A stretch of DNA of 24,578 nt from Pseudomonadota bacterium. Its GTDB lineage: Bacteria; Pseudomonadota; Alphaproteobacteria; Rhodospirillales; Magnetospirillaceae. The notes beneath the pieces were generated by a model. That model saw nothing but the letters and a program-made list of their open reading frames with translations, was not told the DNA's origin and searched no databases. The position numbers and the translations under genes were made by a program. The DNA lies in assembly GCA_023458315.1 (NCBI GenBank), contig JAEXAH010000150.1:1-24578 (forward strand). Direction: 5' to 3'. Shown one piece after another: positions 1 through 7,622 of this stretch (the stretch's first letter is position 1; the number at the start of each line of letters is the position of its first letter).

Positions 1-522
1 CACCGGCTGCGGCGCGGCCGGGGATTGCGGCAGCGGCCGCGCCACCTCGGACGCCGGGGCGCGCGGCGGCGCCACCGCCTGGCCGGGGCGCAACACCTCG
101 GTATTGCTGGGCTTGCCCACCGGTTCCGGCTGGGCGGCCCCCTTGACCGGCACCTGCGGCTGTTCCGGCGTGGGCAGCAGGCGCTCGACCTTGGCGTCGC
201 CCTCGCCCTGTTCCATGCGTTCGTAGACCAGCTTGTCCTGGTTCGGCACCTGCATGCCGCCACGATCGTCGGGGCGGATCTTGATCGGGCGCTCGTCGGC
301 CTTGATCACCGGCAGGCCCGGCCCCCCTGCCCGCTTGCCGCCCAGGAAATGCAATCCCATGGCGACGATCACGCCCACCGCCACCACCGCCGCGCCCAGC
401 GTCAGATAGGTGCGCAGCCGATGCCCGGCGCGGGCCTGCCGCGAATCGGCGTCGGCGTCGAACCGTTCCGGGATGATGTCGAGGATGTCGCGGTCGTAAT
501 CGTCGCGGGGATTCATCGCCAT
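1..522 (-). CDS. Membrane-anchored SPOR-type envelope protein (partial, C-terminus outside window)
   Basis: The first 174 codons of a minus-strand gene are visible; the reading frame runs off the window edge. The start ATG lies just after the argS stop, 1 base apart; a second ATG two codons on is possible. Residues about 1-36 are charged and presumably cytoplasmic. Residues about 39-61 form one hydrophobic membrane segment (YLTLGAAVVAVGVIVAMGL). The rest is a proline- and glutamine-rich extracytoplasmic stalk. The stretch IKADERPIKIRPDD, followed by GGMQVPNQDKLVYERM, is what I recall from alphaproteobacterial proteins encoded after argS that end in a peptidoglycan-binding SPOR domain. The SPOR domain itself would lie outside the window, so the name rests on context and on this stalk motif. 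The likely role is at the cell envelope or division site. It is co-transcribed with argS and dgt. Confidence 0.72.
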   Translation of the reverse strand, partial: MAMNPRDDYDRDILDIIPERFDADADSRQARAGHRLRTYLTLGAAVVAVGVIVAMGLHFLGGKRAGGPGLPVIKADERPIKIRPDDRGGMQVPNQDKLVYERMEQGEGDAKVERLLPTPEQPQVPVKGAAQPEPVGKPSNTEVLRPGQAVAPPRAPASEVARPLPQSPAAPQPV

Positions 523-523
523 G

Positions 524-2296
524 TCAGCGCATCTCCTCCTTGGGCTCCACACCGAACACCGCCAGGCCCGAGGCGATCACGTCGGCCACCGCGCGCAGCA
601 GCGCCAGACGGGCCAGCGACACCTCGCGGTCGTCTTCTTGCAGGAAGCGCAGGCTGGTGTCGTCCTTGCCCTTGTTCCACAGGCCGTGGAACCCGGCGGC
701 CACGTCGTTCAGGTAAAAGGCGACGCGATGCGGCTCGTGCGCCTCGGCCGCCGATTCGATCAGGCGCGGCCACCCGGCCATCAGCTTGATCAGGCTCAGT
801 TCCGCCGGGTCGGTCAGACGGCTCAGCGACACCTTGGCCAAGGCGGCGCCGGAAATGTCCACGTCCGGCCACATCTCGGCGGCGTGGCGCAGCACCGAAT
901 GGCAGCGGGCATGGGCATATTGCACATAGAACACCGGATTGTCGCGCGACTGTTCCAGCACCTTGTCCAGATCGAAATCCAGTTGGGCGTCGTTCTTGCG
1001 GGTCAGCATGATGAAGCGGACCACATCCTTACCGACCGCGTCCACCAGATCGCGCAGGGTGACGAAGGTTCCGGCGCGCTTGCTCATCTTGTAGGGCTGA
1101 CCGCCCTTGAGCAGGTTGACCATCTGGCACAGCTTGACGTCCAGGCCGCCGCCGCCTTCGCTGATGGCCTTGACCGCCGCCTGCATGCGCTTGACATAGC
1201 CGCCGTGGTCGGCGCCCCAGATGTCGATCATGTCGGCGAAGCCGCGCAGGTACTTGTCCTGGTGATAGGCGATGTCCGAGGCGAAATAGGTGAAGCTGCC
1301 ATCCGACTTCTTCAGCGGCCGGTCCACGTCGTCGCCGAAGCGGGTGGCGCGGAACAGCACCTGCGGGCGCGGCTCCCAATCGTCGGGGGTCTTGCCCTTC
1401 GGCGGCTCCAGCACACCGGTATAGACCTCGTCCCGCTCCTCCAGGAACTTCAGCGCGGCATCGACCTTGCCCGAGCGCACCAGATCGCGTTCCGAGGTGA
1501 AGACGTCGTGCTTGACGCCCAGCGCCGCCAGATCCTCGCGGATCATGCCCATCATGTGATCGATGGCGAAGTCGCGGAACGGCGCCAGCCACTCCGCCTC
1601 TTCCGCATCGGCCCAGCGGTCGCCGTCGCGGGCGATCAGCGCCAGGGCGCAATCGCGCACGTATTCGCCGCCGTACTGCACCACGCCTTCCTCGCGCATG
1701 CGCTCGAAATCGGCCTGGGTGATCTTGCCCATCTCGACCAGATAGCGGCCGCGCAGCGACTGCGCCAGCACGTCCACCTGGGCGCCCGCGTCGTTGATGT
1801 AATATTCGCGGGTCACGTCCACGCCCGACTTGGCCAGCAGCGAGGCCAAGGCGTCGCCCACCACCGCGCCGCGCGCGTGGCCCACATGCATGGGGCCGGT
1901 CGGGTTGGCCGAGACGTATTCCACGTTGACCCGACGGCCCGTGCGTTCGCCGTCGCCCCAGGCGGCACCGGCCACCAGGATGTCGGCCAGACGCTCGTAC
2001 CAGAACGATTCGGCCAGACGCAGATTGATGAAGCCGGGACCGGCCACCTCGACCGCGACCACCGCCGGATGCTTGCGCAGCTCGACCGCCAGGGAATCGG
2101 CGATGTCGCGCGGCTTCTTGCCCGCCGCCTTGGACAGCACCATGGCGGCATTGGTGGCGACGTCGCCGTGGCTTTCCTCACGCGGGGGCTCGGCCGTCAC
2201 CTTCGAGGTGTCGATGCCCTGGGGCAGCAGGCCATCGGCCACAAGCTGAGCCAGCGCCGCGTCGATATCGTTCTTGAAGGTCTTGAAAAGGTTCAT
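524..2296 (-). CDS. argS: Arginyl-tRNA synthetase
   Basis: Class I aminoacyl-tRNA synthetase of 590 residues that charges tRNA-Arg in the cytoplasm. An N-terminal additional domain covers about residues 1-90. The class I HIGH signature appears as HVGH at 137-140 in the context SANPTGPMHVGHARGAVVGD. The KMSKS-loop counterpart is KMSKRAGTF at about 403-411. The C-terminal third (about 470-590) is the helical DALR-type anticodon-binding domain, ending in GVEPKEEMR. Length is normal for the family. The ATG overlaps the dgt stop (ATGA), which suggests translational coupling, and the next gene starts 1 base after the argS stop. No truncation or frameshift is seen. Confidence 0.97.
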   Translation of the reverse strand: MNLFKTFKNDIDAALAQLVADGLLPQGIDTSKVTAEPPREESHGDVATNAAMVLSKAAGKKPRDIADSLAVELRKHPAVVAVEVAGPGFINLRLAESFWYERLADILVAGAAWGDGERTGRRVNVEYVSANPTGPMHVGHARGAVVGDALASLLAKSGVDVTREYYINDAGAQVDVLAQSLRGRYLVEMGKITQADFERMREEGVVQYGGEYVRDCALALIARDGDRWADAEEAEWLAPFRDFAIDHMMGMIREDLAALGVKHDVFTSERDLVRSGKVDAALKFLEERDEVYTGVLEPPKGKTPDDWEPRPQVLFRATRFGDDVDRPLKKSDGSFTYFASDIAYHQDKYLRGFADMIDIWGADHGGYVKRMQAAVKAISEGGGGLDVKLCQMVNLLKGGQPYKMSKRAGTFVTLRDLVDAVGKDVVRFIMLTRKNDAQLDFDLDKVLEQSRDNPVFYVQYAHARCHSVLRHAAEMWPDVDISGAALAKVSLSRLTDPAELSLIKLMAGWPRLIESAAEAHEPHRVAFYLNDVAAGFHGLWNKGKDDTSLRFLQEDDREVSLARLALLRAVADVIASGLAVFGVEPKEEMR

Positions 2297-3495
2297 GGTT
2301 TCTCTTGCATGTCGAAAAGGCGGCGATGCTCGTCCAACGCGAATCGGTCGGTCATGCCGGCGATGTAGTCGGCCACCACGCGGGCCGTCTTGGCGGTGCC
2401 GGCGCCGTCCGTCTGCCGCCGCCAGTCGGGCGGCAGGCAGCCGGGTTCGGCGTGCAGCAGGTTGAACAGATCCTTGACCACGCGCCGCGCCTTCGAGGTC
2501 ATGCGGTTGACCATGAAGTGGCGGTACATGTTGGGAAACAGGAACGCCTTCAGCGCCTTGTCGTTGGCCTTCATCTCGTCCGAGAACGCCACCAGCGGCT
2601 GGCCCAGATGGCGCACCGCGTCGGCGCTTTGCGGCGCCAGTTCGGCGATGCGGCGACGGGTTTCGGCGATCATGTCGCCGATCATCAGGCCGATCATGCG
2701 CCGCACCGTCTCGTGGATGTGCAGCGAGCGGTCGATATGGGGATATTCCCGCGCCACGTCGAACAGCACCGGCCCGACCAGCGGCACGTCGCGCAAATCG
2801 TCCAGGGTGAACAGCCCGGCGCGCAGGCCGTCCTCGATGTCGTGATTGTTATAGGCGACGTCGTCGGCCAGGGCCGCCACCTGCGCCTCGGCGCTGGCGA
2901 AGGTGTGCAATTCCAGATCCTGCCGCGCCACGTATTCGGTGATGGCGCCGGGCAGCAGCCAGTCCTGGCGCACCGCAAGCGGCCCGGTCAGCGGGCCGTT
3001 GTGCTTGACCAGTCCCTCCAGCGTTTCCCAGGTCAGGTTCAGGCCGTCGAAATCCACGTAACGGCGTTCCAGCTTGGTGACGATGCGCAAGGATTGGGCG
3101 TTGTGGTCGAAGCCGCCGAAACGGGCCAGCACCTCTTGCAGCGCGTCCTCGCCCGCATGGCCGAACGGCGTGTGGCCCAGATCGTGGGCCAGGGCCAGGC
3201 TTTCGGCCATGTCCTCGTCAAGACCCAGCACGCGGGCCACCGAGCGGGCGATCTGCGACACCTCCAGCGAATGGGTCAGCCGGGTGCGGAAATTCTCGCC
3301 CTCGTGATAGACGAACACCTGGGTCTTGTATTGCAGGCGACGGAAGGCGGCGGAATGGATGATGCGGTCGCGGTCACGCTGGAACGGCGTGCGCGTCTGG
3401 CTTTCCGGCTCGGGGTGCACGCGTCCGCGCGTTTCCTCGGCCCGGCAGGCGAAAGGCGCAAGGAGGGCGGAACGGGCAAGCGGGGTCGCAATCAT
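2293..3495 (-). CDS. dgt: dGTP triphosphohydrolase-like HD-domain protein
   Basis: A 400-residue protein of the deoxyguanosinetriphosphate triphosphohydrolase-like family (the shorter, non-enterobacterial type). These enzymes hydrolyse dNTPs to the deoxynucleoside plus triphosphate and influence nucleotide pools. HD-domain metal ligands are visible: H75 in RLTHSLEVSQIAR, the H104-D105 pair in ALAHDLGHTPFGH, and the downstream aspartate in ADDVAYNNHDIEDGL. The N-terminal RTPFQRDRDRIIHSAAFRRL is the characteristic entry motif of the family. It is the first gene of a minus-strand run followed by argS (4-base overlap) and divergent from erpA. I see no obvious Shine-Dalgarno before the ATG. Substrate preference cannot be read from sequence. 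Confidence 0.93.
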   Translation of the reverse strand: MIATPLARSALLAPFACRAEETRGRVHPEPESQTRTPFQRDRDRIIHSAAFRRLQYKTQVFVYHEGENFRTRLTHSLEVSQIARSVARVLGLDEDMAESLALAHDLGHTPFGHAGEDALQEVLARFGGFDHNAQSLRIVTKLERRYVDFDGLNLTWETLEGLVKHNGPLTGPLAVRQDWLLPGAITEYVARQDLELHTFASAEAQVAALADDVAYNNHDIEDGLRAGLFTLDDLRDVPLVGPVLFDVAREYPHIDRSLHIHETVRRMIGLMIGDMIAETRRRIAELAPQSADAVRHLGQPLVAFSDEMKANDKALKAFLFPNMYRHFMVNRMTSKARRVVKDLFNLLHAEPGCLPPDWRRQTDGAGTAKTARVVADYIAGMTDRFALDEHRRLFDMQEKP

Positions 3496-3601
3496 GGCGC
3501 GACACTACAAGCGGGGGCGCGCGAACGCAACCACGCACCCCGCCCGGGGGGCTTCACAACGGCGCTTTCCCACCCCATGTCTTTTCGCGCATGCGGAATT
3601 C

Positions 3602-3612
3602 TTGCTATGATC
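3602..3612 (+). promoter_or_regulatory. Candidate extended -10 promoter for erpA
   Basis: TGCTATGAT (3604-3611 core) fits an extended -10 element (TGn then TATGAT, 5 of 6 to TATAAT), about 42 bases before the erpA ATG. The -35 position holds only a weak TTTTCG-like match. The same TGCTATGRT motif occurs before xthA and before the small ORF at 15989. Inference from sequence only. Confidence 0.4.
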
Positions 3613-3653
3613 AGCCCAATTCCGCCACGCACCGTGTTCTGATTGGAGATTCC

Positions 3654-4001
3654 ATGTCCGAAACCGCGACCGACACCCGCGTCGTCCTGACCCCCAGCGC
3701 CGCCCAGCGGGTGCAGACCCTGATCAAGATGGAAGGCCGCCCCGACCTGAAGCTGCGCCTGTCGGTTTCCGGCGGCGGCTGCTCGGGCTTCCAGTACGGC
3801 ATCACCCTGGACGACCAGGTCAACGACGACGACGTGGTCAGCGAACAGCACGGCACCCAGATGGTCATCGACCAGACCTCGCTGGAATTGCTGTCCGGTA
3901 CCGAGGTGGATTTCGTCGAGGACCTGATGGGCGCCTCGTTCCAGTTCCGCAACCCCAACGCCACCTCGACCTGCGGCTGCGGCTCCAGCTTCTCGGTCTG
4001 A
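3654..4001 (+). CDS. erpA: A-type iron-sulfur carrier, ErpA/IscA family
   Basis: A 115-residue HesB/IscA-type protein that accepts Fe-S clusters and delivers them to apo-proteins in the cytoplasm. The three cluster-binding cysteines are present: C43 in GGGCSGFQYG, and C107 and C109 in the C-terminal TCGCGSSF. The start at 3654 (MSETATDTR) is chosen over an upstream in-frame ATG because a GGAG Shine-Dalgarno lies about 7 bases before it and the length then matches the family. Naming it ErpA rather than IscA rests on the absence of isc/suf neighbours and on the dgt/argS context common in alphaproteobacteria. Possible clients nearby include IlvD, whose Fe-S cluster needs such a carrier. It is divergent from dgt. 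Confidence 0.93.
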   Translation: MSETATDTRVVLTPSAAQRVQTLIKMEGRPDLKLRLSVSGGGCSGFQYGITLDDQVNDDDVVSEQHGTQMVIDQTSLELLSGTEVDFVEDLMGASFQFRNPNATSTCGCGSSFSV

Positions 4002-4025
4002 TATTTTTGCCCTCAGGCGGCGGGC

Positions 4026-4043
4026 GCGGGCCATCCGGCCCGC
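4026..4043. terminator. Hairpin between convergent erpA and DUF922 gene
   Basis: GCGGGCC (4026-4032) pairs perfectly with GGCCCGC (4037-4043) around a 4-base loop. It lies between two converging stop codons, where a shared terminator is expected. There is no clear T-tract on either strand, so it may act as a weak terminator or only as a 3'-end stabiliser. Confidence 0.4.
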
Positions 4044-4048
4044 TTGCC

Positions 4049-4720
4049 CTACCAATCCCGGCAGCGGGCCATCACCGCGCGGTAACTGGCCGGGGTGTCG
4101 ATGGCGCCATTGTCGCGCCGCGCATCCCGTTCATAGCGCGCGACCGCCGCCCGCGCCGCCGTGGCGAATTTCGTCGCTATTTCGTCGATTCTGCGCTGCG
4201 TCTCGGGCTCACGCACCCGTAGCGGCAGGGACCGCCGCGCCACCTCGGCCAGATCCTGGCGCAGATTGCGCTCGGCCTCGCGGAAATGGCGGCGGAAAAT
4301 GGCGACATGCTCGTTCTCGTGCCGCAGGGTTTCCCGATAGGCGCAACTGTCCGGACGGTATTCCGCCGCCACGTCCACCTGGAACTGCGCCATCCGCCAG
4401 ACCACGTCCAGCCGCTTGAGATTGATGCAGACGGTACCGTTCCCGGACGGCACGATCTCGAAGGTGGCGGGCTGGACGTGCAGCCGCGTTTCGGTCTGCG
4501 TCAGCCCCTTGTGGGTCTTGTCCGAGGTCAGATGCCCCCGCCCCCCGGCCAGGGCGCCGATCTGCGACTGGCTCAGCCGGTGCCGGTAACTGGGCTCGGG
4601 CAAGGTGGCGGCGATGGTGATCCGCGGCGTGTCCGCCGGGCACACCGCCGCCGCCCGCGCCGCGCCGGGCAGCGCGACCAGCACCGCCAGCAGGCAGAAA
4701 ATCATGCTATGGTGCGCCAT
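4049..4720 (-). CDS. Secreted DUF922 putative Zn-dependent peptidase
   Basis: A 223-residue protein with a cleavable-looking signal peptide: residues about 5-24, hydrophobic core IFCLLAVLVAL, then AARA/AAV as a probable cleavage region. The mature part contains HENEH at 134-138, a perfect HEXXH zinc-peptidase motif inside YRETLRHENEHVAIFRRHF; H145 and the glutamates at 148-150 are possible further ligands. This pattern matches what I know as the DUF922 family of predicted secreted Zn-dependent proteases. Four cysteines (residues 27, 98, 126 and the one near the end) could form periplasmic disulfides. It converges with erpA and diverges from xthA with only 35 bases between starts. No substrate can be inferred. 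Confidence 0.8.
   Translation of the reverse strand: MAHHSMIFCLLAVLVALPGAARAAAVCPADTPRITIAATLPEPSYRHRLSQSQIGALAGGRGHLTSDKTHKGLTQTETRLHVQPATFEIVPSGNGTVCINLKRLDVVWRMAQFQVDVAAEYRPDSCAYRETLRHENEHVAIFRRHFREAERNLRQDLAEVARRSLPLRVREPETQRRIDEIATKFATAARAAVARYERDARRDNGAIDTPASYRAVMARCRDW
4705..4713 (+). promoter_or_regulatory. Candidate extended -10 promoter for xthA
   Basis: TGCTATGGT (TGn plus TATGGT) sits about 43 bases upstream of the xthA ATG, inside the first codons of the divergent DUF922 gene. No convincing -35 is present at 17 bases. It resembles the TGCTATGAT element before erpA. Confidence 0.3.
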
Positions 4721-4755
4721 CGTTCCGGGACCCTGGAAACACGTATTCAGAGAGG

Positions 4756-5529
4756 ATGGCCGTGAAGATCGCCACGTTCAACGTCAATTCCGTGCGCGCC
4801 CGCCTGCCCAACCTGCTGGAATGGCTGGCCGAATCGGCGCCCGACGTGGCGTTGCTGCAAGAGATCAAGTGCCAGGACGAACAATTTCCCGCGTTGGAGA
4901 TCGAGGCGGCGGGCTATCGCTGCGCCGTGCACGGCCAGAAAAGCTATAACGGCGTCGCCATCCTGTCGCGCCACGAAATGACCGACGTGGTGCGCGGCCT
5001 GCCCAACCCCGAACCCGAAGAGCAATCCCGCTACATCGAGGCCACCATTCAGGGCGTGCGCGTCGCCTCGCTGTATCTGCCCAACGGCAACCCGGCGCCC
5101 GGCGACAAGTACGATTACAAGCTGCGCTGGATGCGCCGCCTGATCGACCGTGCCCGCGCCCTGCTGGATAGTGGCGTGCCGTTCGTGCTGGGCGGCGATT
5201 ACAACGTCTGCCCCACCGATGCCGACGTCTACGACCCCGCCAACTGGCAGAACGACGCCCTGTGTCGGCCGGAAAGCCGCGCCCTGTTCCGCGAATTGTG
5301 TCACCTGGGGTTGACCGAGGCATTCCGAGCCCTGCACCCCGAGCCGGGCCGCTATACGTTTTGGGATTATCAGGCGGGGGCCTGGCAGCGCGACAACGGC
5401 CTGCGCATCGACCATCTGCTGCTGTCGCCCCAGGCTGCCGACCGCCTTGTTTCCTGCGACATCGACAAGGCGCCGCGCGGCCGCGAGAAGGCGTCGGACC
5501 ATACCCCCATCTGGGTCGAACTGGCATAA
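4756..5529 (+). CDS. xthA: Exodeoxyribonuclease III (AP endonuclease)
   Basis: A 257-residue exonuclease III family enzyme that cleaves DNA at abasic sites and trims 3' blocking groups during base excision repair in the cytoplasm. All signature blocks of the endonuclease/exonuclease/phosphatase fold are visible: KIATFNVNSVRARL at the N-terminus (N9, N11), the metal-binding E36 in LLQEIKCQDEQFP, NGVAILSR, SLYLPNGNP, GGDYNVCPTDADVYD, RIDHLLLSP, and the catalytic D248-H249 in SDHTPIW. The ATG at 4756 follows AGAGAGG, a good Shine-Dalgarno; a GTG two codons later is an alternative. Length is typical. A perfect 20-bp palindrome starts at the base right after its stop codon. Confidence 0.95.
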   Translation: MAVKIATFNVNSVRARLPNLLEWLAESAPDVALLQEIKCQDEQFPALEIEAAGYRCAVHGQKSYNGVAILSRHEMTDVVRGLPNPEPEEQSRYIEATIQGVRVASLYLPNGNPAPGDKYDYKLRWMRRLIDRARALLDSGVPFVLGGDYNVCPTDADVYDPANWQNDALCRPESRALFRELCHLGLTEAFRALHPEPGRYTFWDYQAGAWQRDNGLRIDHLLLSPQAADRLVSCDIDKAPRGREKASDHTPIWVELA

Positions 5530-5549
5530 CAACACTTCAGGAAGTGTTG
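5530..5549. repeat. Perfect palindrome directly after xthA
   Basis: CAACACTTC, AG, GAAGTGTTG: a perfect 9+9 inverted repeat with a 2-base centre, beginning right after the xthA stop. As RNA it could fold with a hexaloop but lacks a T-tract on the plus strand, so it reads better as a protein-binding dyad or a 3'-end stem than as an intrinsic terminator. The following 60 bases are unusually AT-rich for this window. Confidence 0.6.
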
Positions 5550-5575
5550 AACAAAGCGGATATACAAAATTTTTC

Positions 5576-5604
5576 TTGTTATTGAGATTTAGAACCAGTA
5601 TGAC
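5576..5604 (+). promoter_or_regulatory. Candidate sigma-70-type promoter for fpr
   Basis: TTGTTA (5576-5581) and TATGAC (5599-5604) are separated by exactly 17 bases, each matching 4 of 6 consensus positions, in the most AT-rich stretch of the window. The expected transcript start near 5611 leaves a leader of about 45 bases before fpr, which contains the hairpin at 5615-5632. Confidence 0.4.
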
Positions 5605-5614
5605 AATATGACTG

Positions 5615-5632
5615 TCGTGCTGCGCTGCACGA
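5615..5632 (+). other. Leader hairpin upstream of fpr
   Basis: TCGTGC (5615-5620) pairs with GCACGA (5627-5632) around a TGCGCT loop, extendable by one G-U pair. It would sit near the 5' end of an fpr transcript begun at the candidate promoter. It could protect the mRNA 5' end; no ligand-binding family is recognised. Confidence 0.4.
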
Positions 5633-5656
5633 TTCCTTCAGCCACCGGGTCATAGC

Positions 5657-6433
5657 ATGTCGTCCAACATCCTCGAAAAGACGGTCATCGACGTCCACCA
5701 CTGGACCGATTCCCTGTTCACCCTCAAGCTGACCCGCGATCCGGGCTTCCGCTTCGAGAGCGGCCAGTTCGCCATGATCGGCCTGATGGTCGACGGCCGT
5801 CCGTTGATGCGCGCCTATTCCATGGCCAGCGCGTCCTACGAGGACCATCTGGAATTCCTGTCCATCAAGGTGCCCAACGGCCCGCTGACCTCGCGCCTTC
5901 AGCACGTCAAGCCGGGCGACACCATTCTTGTCAACAAGAAGACCACCGGCACCTTGATCCTGGACAATCTGCTGCCGGGCAAGCGCCTGTACCTGCTGTC
6001 CACCGGCACCGGCCTGGCGCCGTTCCTGTCGATCATCAAGGATCCGGCGGTGTACGACCGCTTCGATCAGGTGGTGCTGGTGCACGGCGTGCGCCGCATC
6101 GACGATCTGGTCTATGGCGATTTCATCCAGAAGGACCTGCCGCAGAACGAATTCTTCGGCGAGGAAGCCCGGCACAAGCTGGTCTATTACCCCACCGTCA
6201 CCCGCGAACCCTTTGTCCACCAGGGCCGCATCACCGAACTGGCCAAGTCGGGCAAGATGTTCGAGGATCTGGGCAACCCGTTCATCAACCCCGAGGAAGA
6301 CCGGGTGATGATCTGCGGCAATCCCAACATGATGAACGAGTTGGCGGCGTGGCTGGACGAACACGGCTTCGCCCAGGGCAGCAACGCCGGTCCCGGCCAT
6401 TACGTCATCGAAAAGGCGTTCGCCGAGAAATAA
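5657..6433 (+). CDS. fpr: Ferredoxin/flavodoxin-NADP+ reductase
   Basis: A 258-residue bacterial-type FNR that moves electrons between NADPH and ferredoxin or flavodoxin in the cytoplasm. The N-terminal FAD domain carries RAYSMAS at 52-58, the family's FAD-binding RxYS motif, plus KVPNGPLTSRL. The NADP domain shows STGTGLAPFLSI (115-126) and VMICGNPNMMNEL near residue 216. The tail ends FAEK, the short C-terminal extension after the aromatic residue typical of subclass I bacterial FPRs. Length is normal. It stands alone on the plus strand, preceded by an AT-rich promoter region and followed by a converging gene only 7 bases away. Fpr enzymes often respond to oxidative stress; no SoxS-type site can be asserted here. 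Confidence 0.93.
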   Translation: MSSNILEKTVIDVHHWTDSLFTLKLTRDPGFRFESGQFAMIGLMVDGRPLMRAYSMASASYEDHLEFLSIKVPNGPLTSRLQHVKPGDTILVNKKTTGTLILDNLLPGKRLYLLSTGTGLAPFLSIIKDPAVYDRFDQVVLVHGVRRIDDLVYGDFIQKDLPQNEFFGEEARHKLVYYPTVTREPFVHQGRITELAKSGKMFEDLGNPFINPEEDRVMICGNPNMMNELAAWLDEHGFAQGSNAGPGHYVIEKAFAEK

Positions 6434-6440
6434 CGCCCAT

Positions 6441-7622
6441 TCAAGCAAACACGAACGGCATGTCGGTGCGGGTGCGATAGTCTTCGCCCCGCACCACGCG
6501 TTTCGGGGCCACCCCTGCCCTTGCCCGCACCAGCGCGTCGGCGATGCGGCGGTCGGTCAGGCGGTAGCGGGGTTCCAGGCCGATCTCGGCCAGGGTGGCG
6601 CAGGGTTCGCCGAATACCGCGCCGTGCATGTCGGTCATCATGGCGAAGCGCGCCGCCATCAAAGTGTTGCAGGCGTTCTTGACCGCCGCCAGATCGTCGG
6701 GGCCGGTCATGTGCAGGCTGGTGACAAGCATCACCGAGACGGCGTGCAGCACATCGTAATGCACATGGGCGATGAACACTTCCAGATCGCGTTCGGTCAG
6801 GCCCAGGCCCTCGCGCGCCGACAGGCGGATCAGCCCGCCCAGCAGCAGCGAGAAGAATTCCGGCACGCCCCATTCCATGCCCAACCCGACCGAGGCCAGG
6901 GCCTCCAGCGGCGAAAAGGCCGGGTCGCCCGCCAGCAGACGCTGGGTCAGCACGTTGTCGGCGACACCCCACAGCATGGGCTGGTCCTGGTCCTCGGCGG
7001 CGATGCCGAGGCCGTCGAACAATTGCCGGTACATGGCCATATGGGTCCGGGCCAGCAACAGATGGCCCAGTTCGGGATAATCCTCGACCGTGTGGGCGCC
7101 GACGCCGTATTCGTCGGCCACCAATTGCGCCAGGGCGATCTGGGTGATCTCGGACACCTGCTCGTTCAGCGGCCCATAGGGCAGGTCCATCAGGCCGTGG
7201 AAACGCCCGACCGCCAGCGCCACGCATTGCCGGGTGTTCTTGATCTGATTGAAATAGGCGGTGGCGAAGACCTTGGCCTGGGCGGCGTCCAACCGCCCCT
7301 CGAATACCCGCACGAAGAACGGATGGCGCCACACCGGGTGGCTCATCACATGGTCGTGCAAATCCAGGAACAGCGCCTGCAAGGCGCCGGGGCGAAACAG
7401 CGCCGTGGCGTGGAACGGATTGTCGGCGGCCACGCGCTGGCGCAGCCGGTCGAACAGGCCATGCAGCGGCGCCCCCGGCCGCTCCACATCCGCAACGATC
7501 GCGGTGAAATCGGCGCGCTGGCTGAGCCGGAACGCCTCCAGCACCTGTTCCGCCGACAAATCCAGCAGATTGGGCAACGGATGAACCGAAGGTGCCAGCT
7601 TCCCGGCGGCAATGACGGTCAC
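6441..7622 (-). CDS. Haem-oxygenase-like-fold iron-containing redox enzyme family protein
   Basis: About 393 residues with a GTG start that overlaps the upstream stop codon (GTGA); an ATG 12 codons earlier would overlap the neighbour by 40 bases and is less likely. The core (about residues 85-330) is helical and rich in H, E and D, with the order HPFFVRVFEG, YFNQIKNTRQCVALAVGRFHGL, EITQIALAQLVADEYGVG (E158, D170, E171) and DYPELGHLLLARTHMAMYR. This is the pattern of the TENA/PqqC/CADD-like haem-oxygenase fold that NCBI names iron-containing redox enzyme family. Members range from oxygenases to cofactor-synthesis enzymes with di-metal sites; the reaction here is unknown. It is the last gene after ilvD and the hemerythrin-receiver gene, so O2- or iron-linked function is an inference from context. 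Confidence 0.75.
   Translation of the reverse strand: MTVIAAGKLAPSVHPLPNLLDLSAEQVLEAFRLSQRADFTAIVADVERPGAPLHGLFDRLRQRVAADNPFHATALFRPGALQALFLDLHDHVMSHPVWRHPFFVRVFEGRLDAAQAKVFATAYFNQIKNTRQCVALAVGRFHGLMDLPYGPLNEQVSEITQIALAQLVADEYGVGAHTVEDYPELGHLLLARTHMAMYRQLFDGLGIAAEDQDQPMLWGVADNVLTQRLLAGDPAFSPLEALASVGLGMEWGVPEFFSLLLGGLIRLSAREGLGLTERDLEVFIAHVHYDVLHAVSVMLVTSLHMTGPDDLAAVKNACNTLMAARFAMMTDMHGAVFGEPCATLAEIGLEPRYRLTDRRIADALVRARAGVAPKRVVRGEDYRTRTDMPFVFA

Noticed and set aside
521..2368. Long plus-strand open frame across argS
   Set aside because: It is the antisense shadow of argS; the composition is low in variety and the HVGH/KMSK motifs on the minus strand settle the coding strand.
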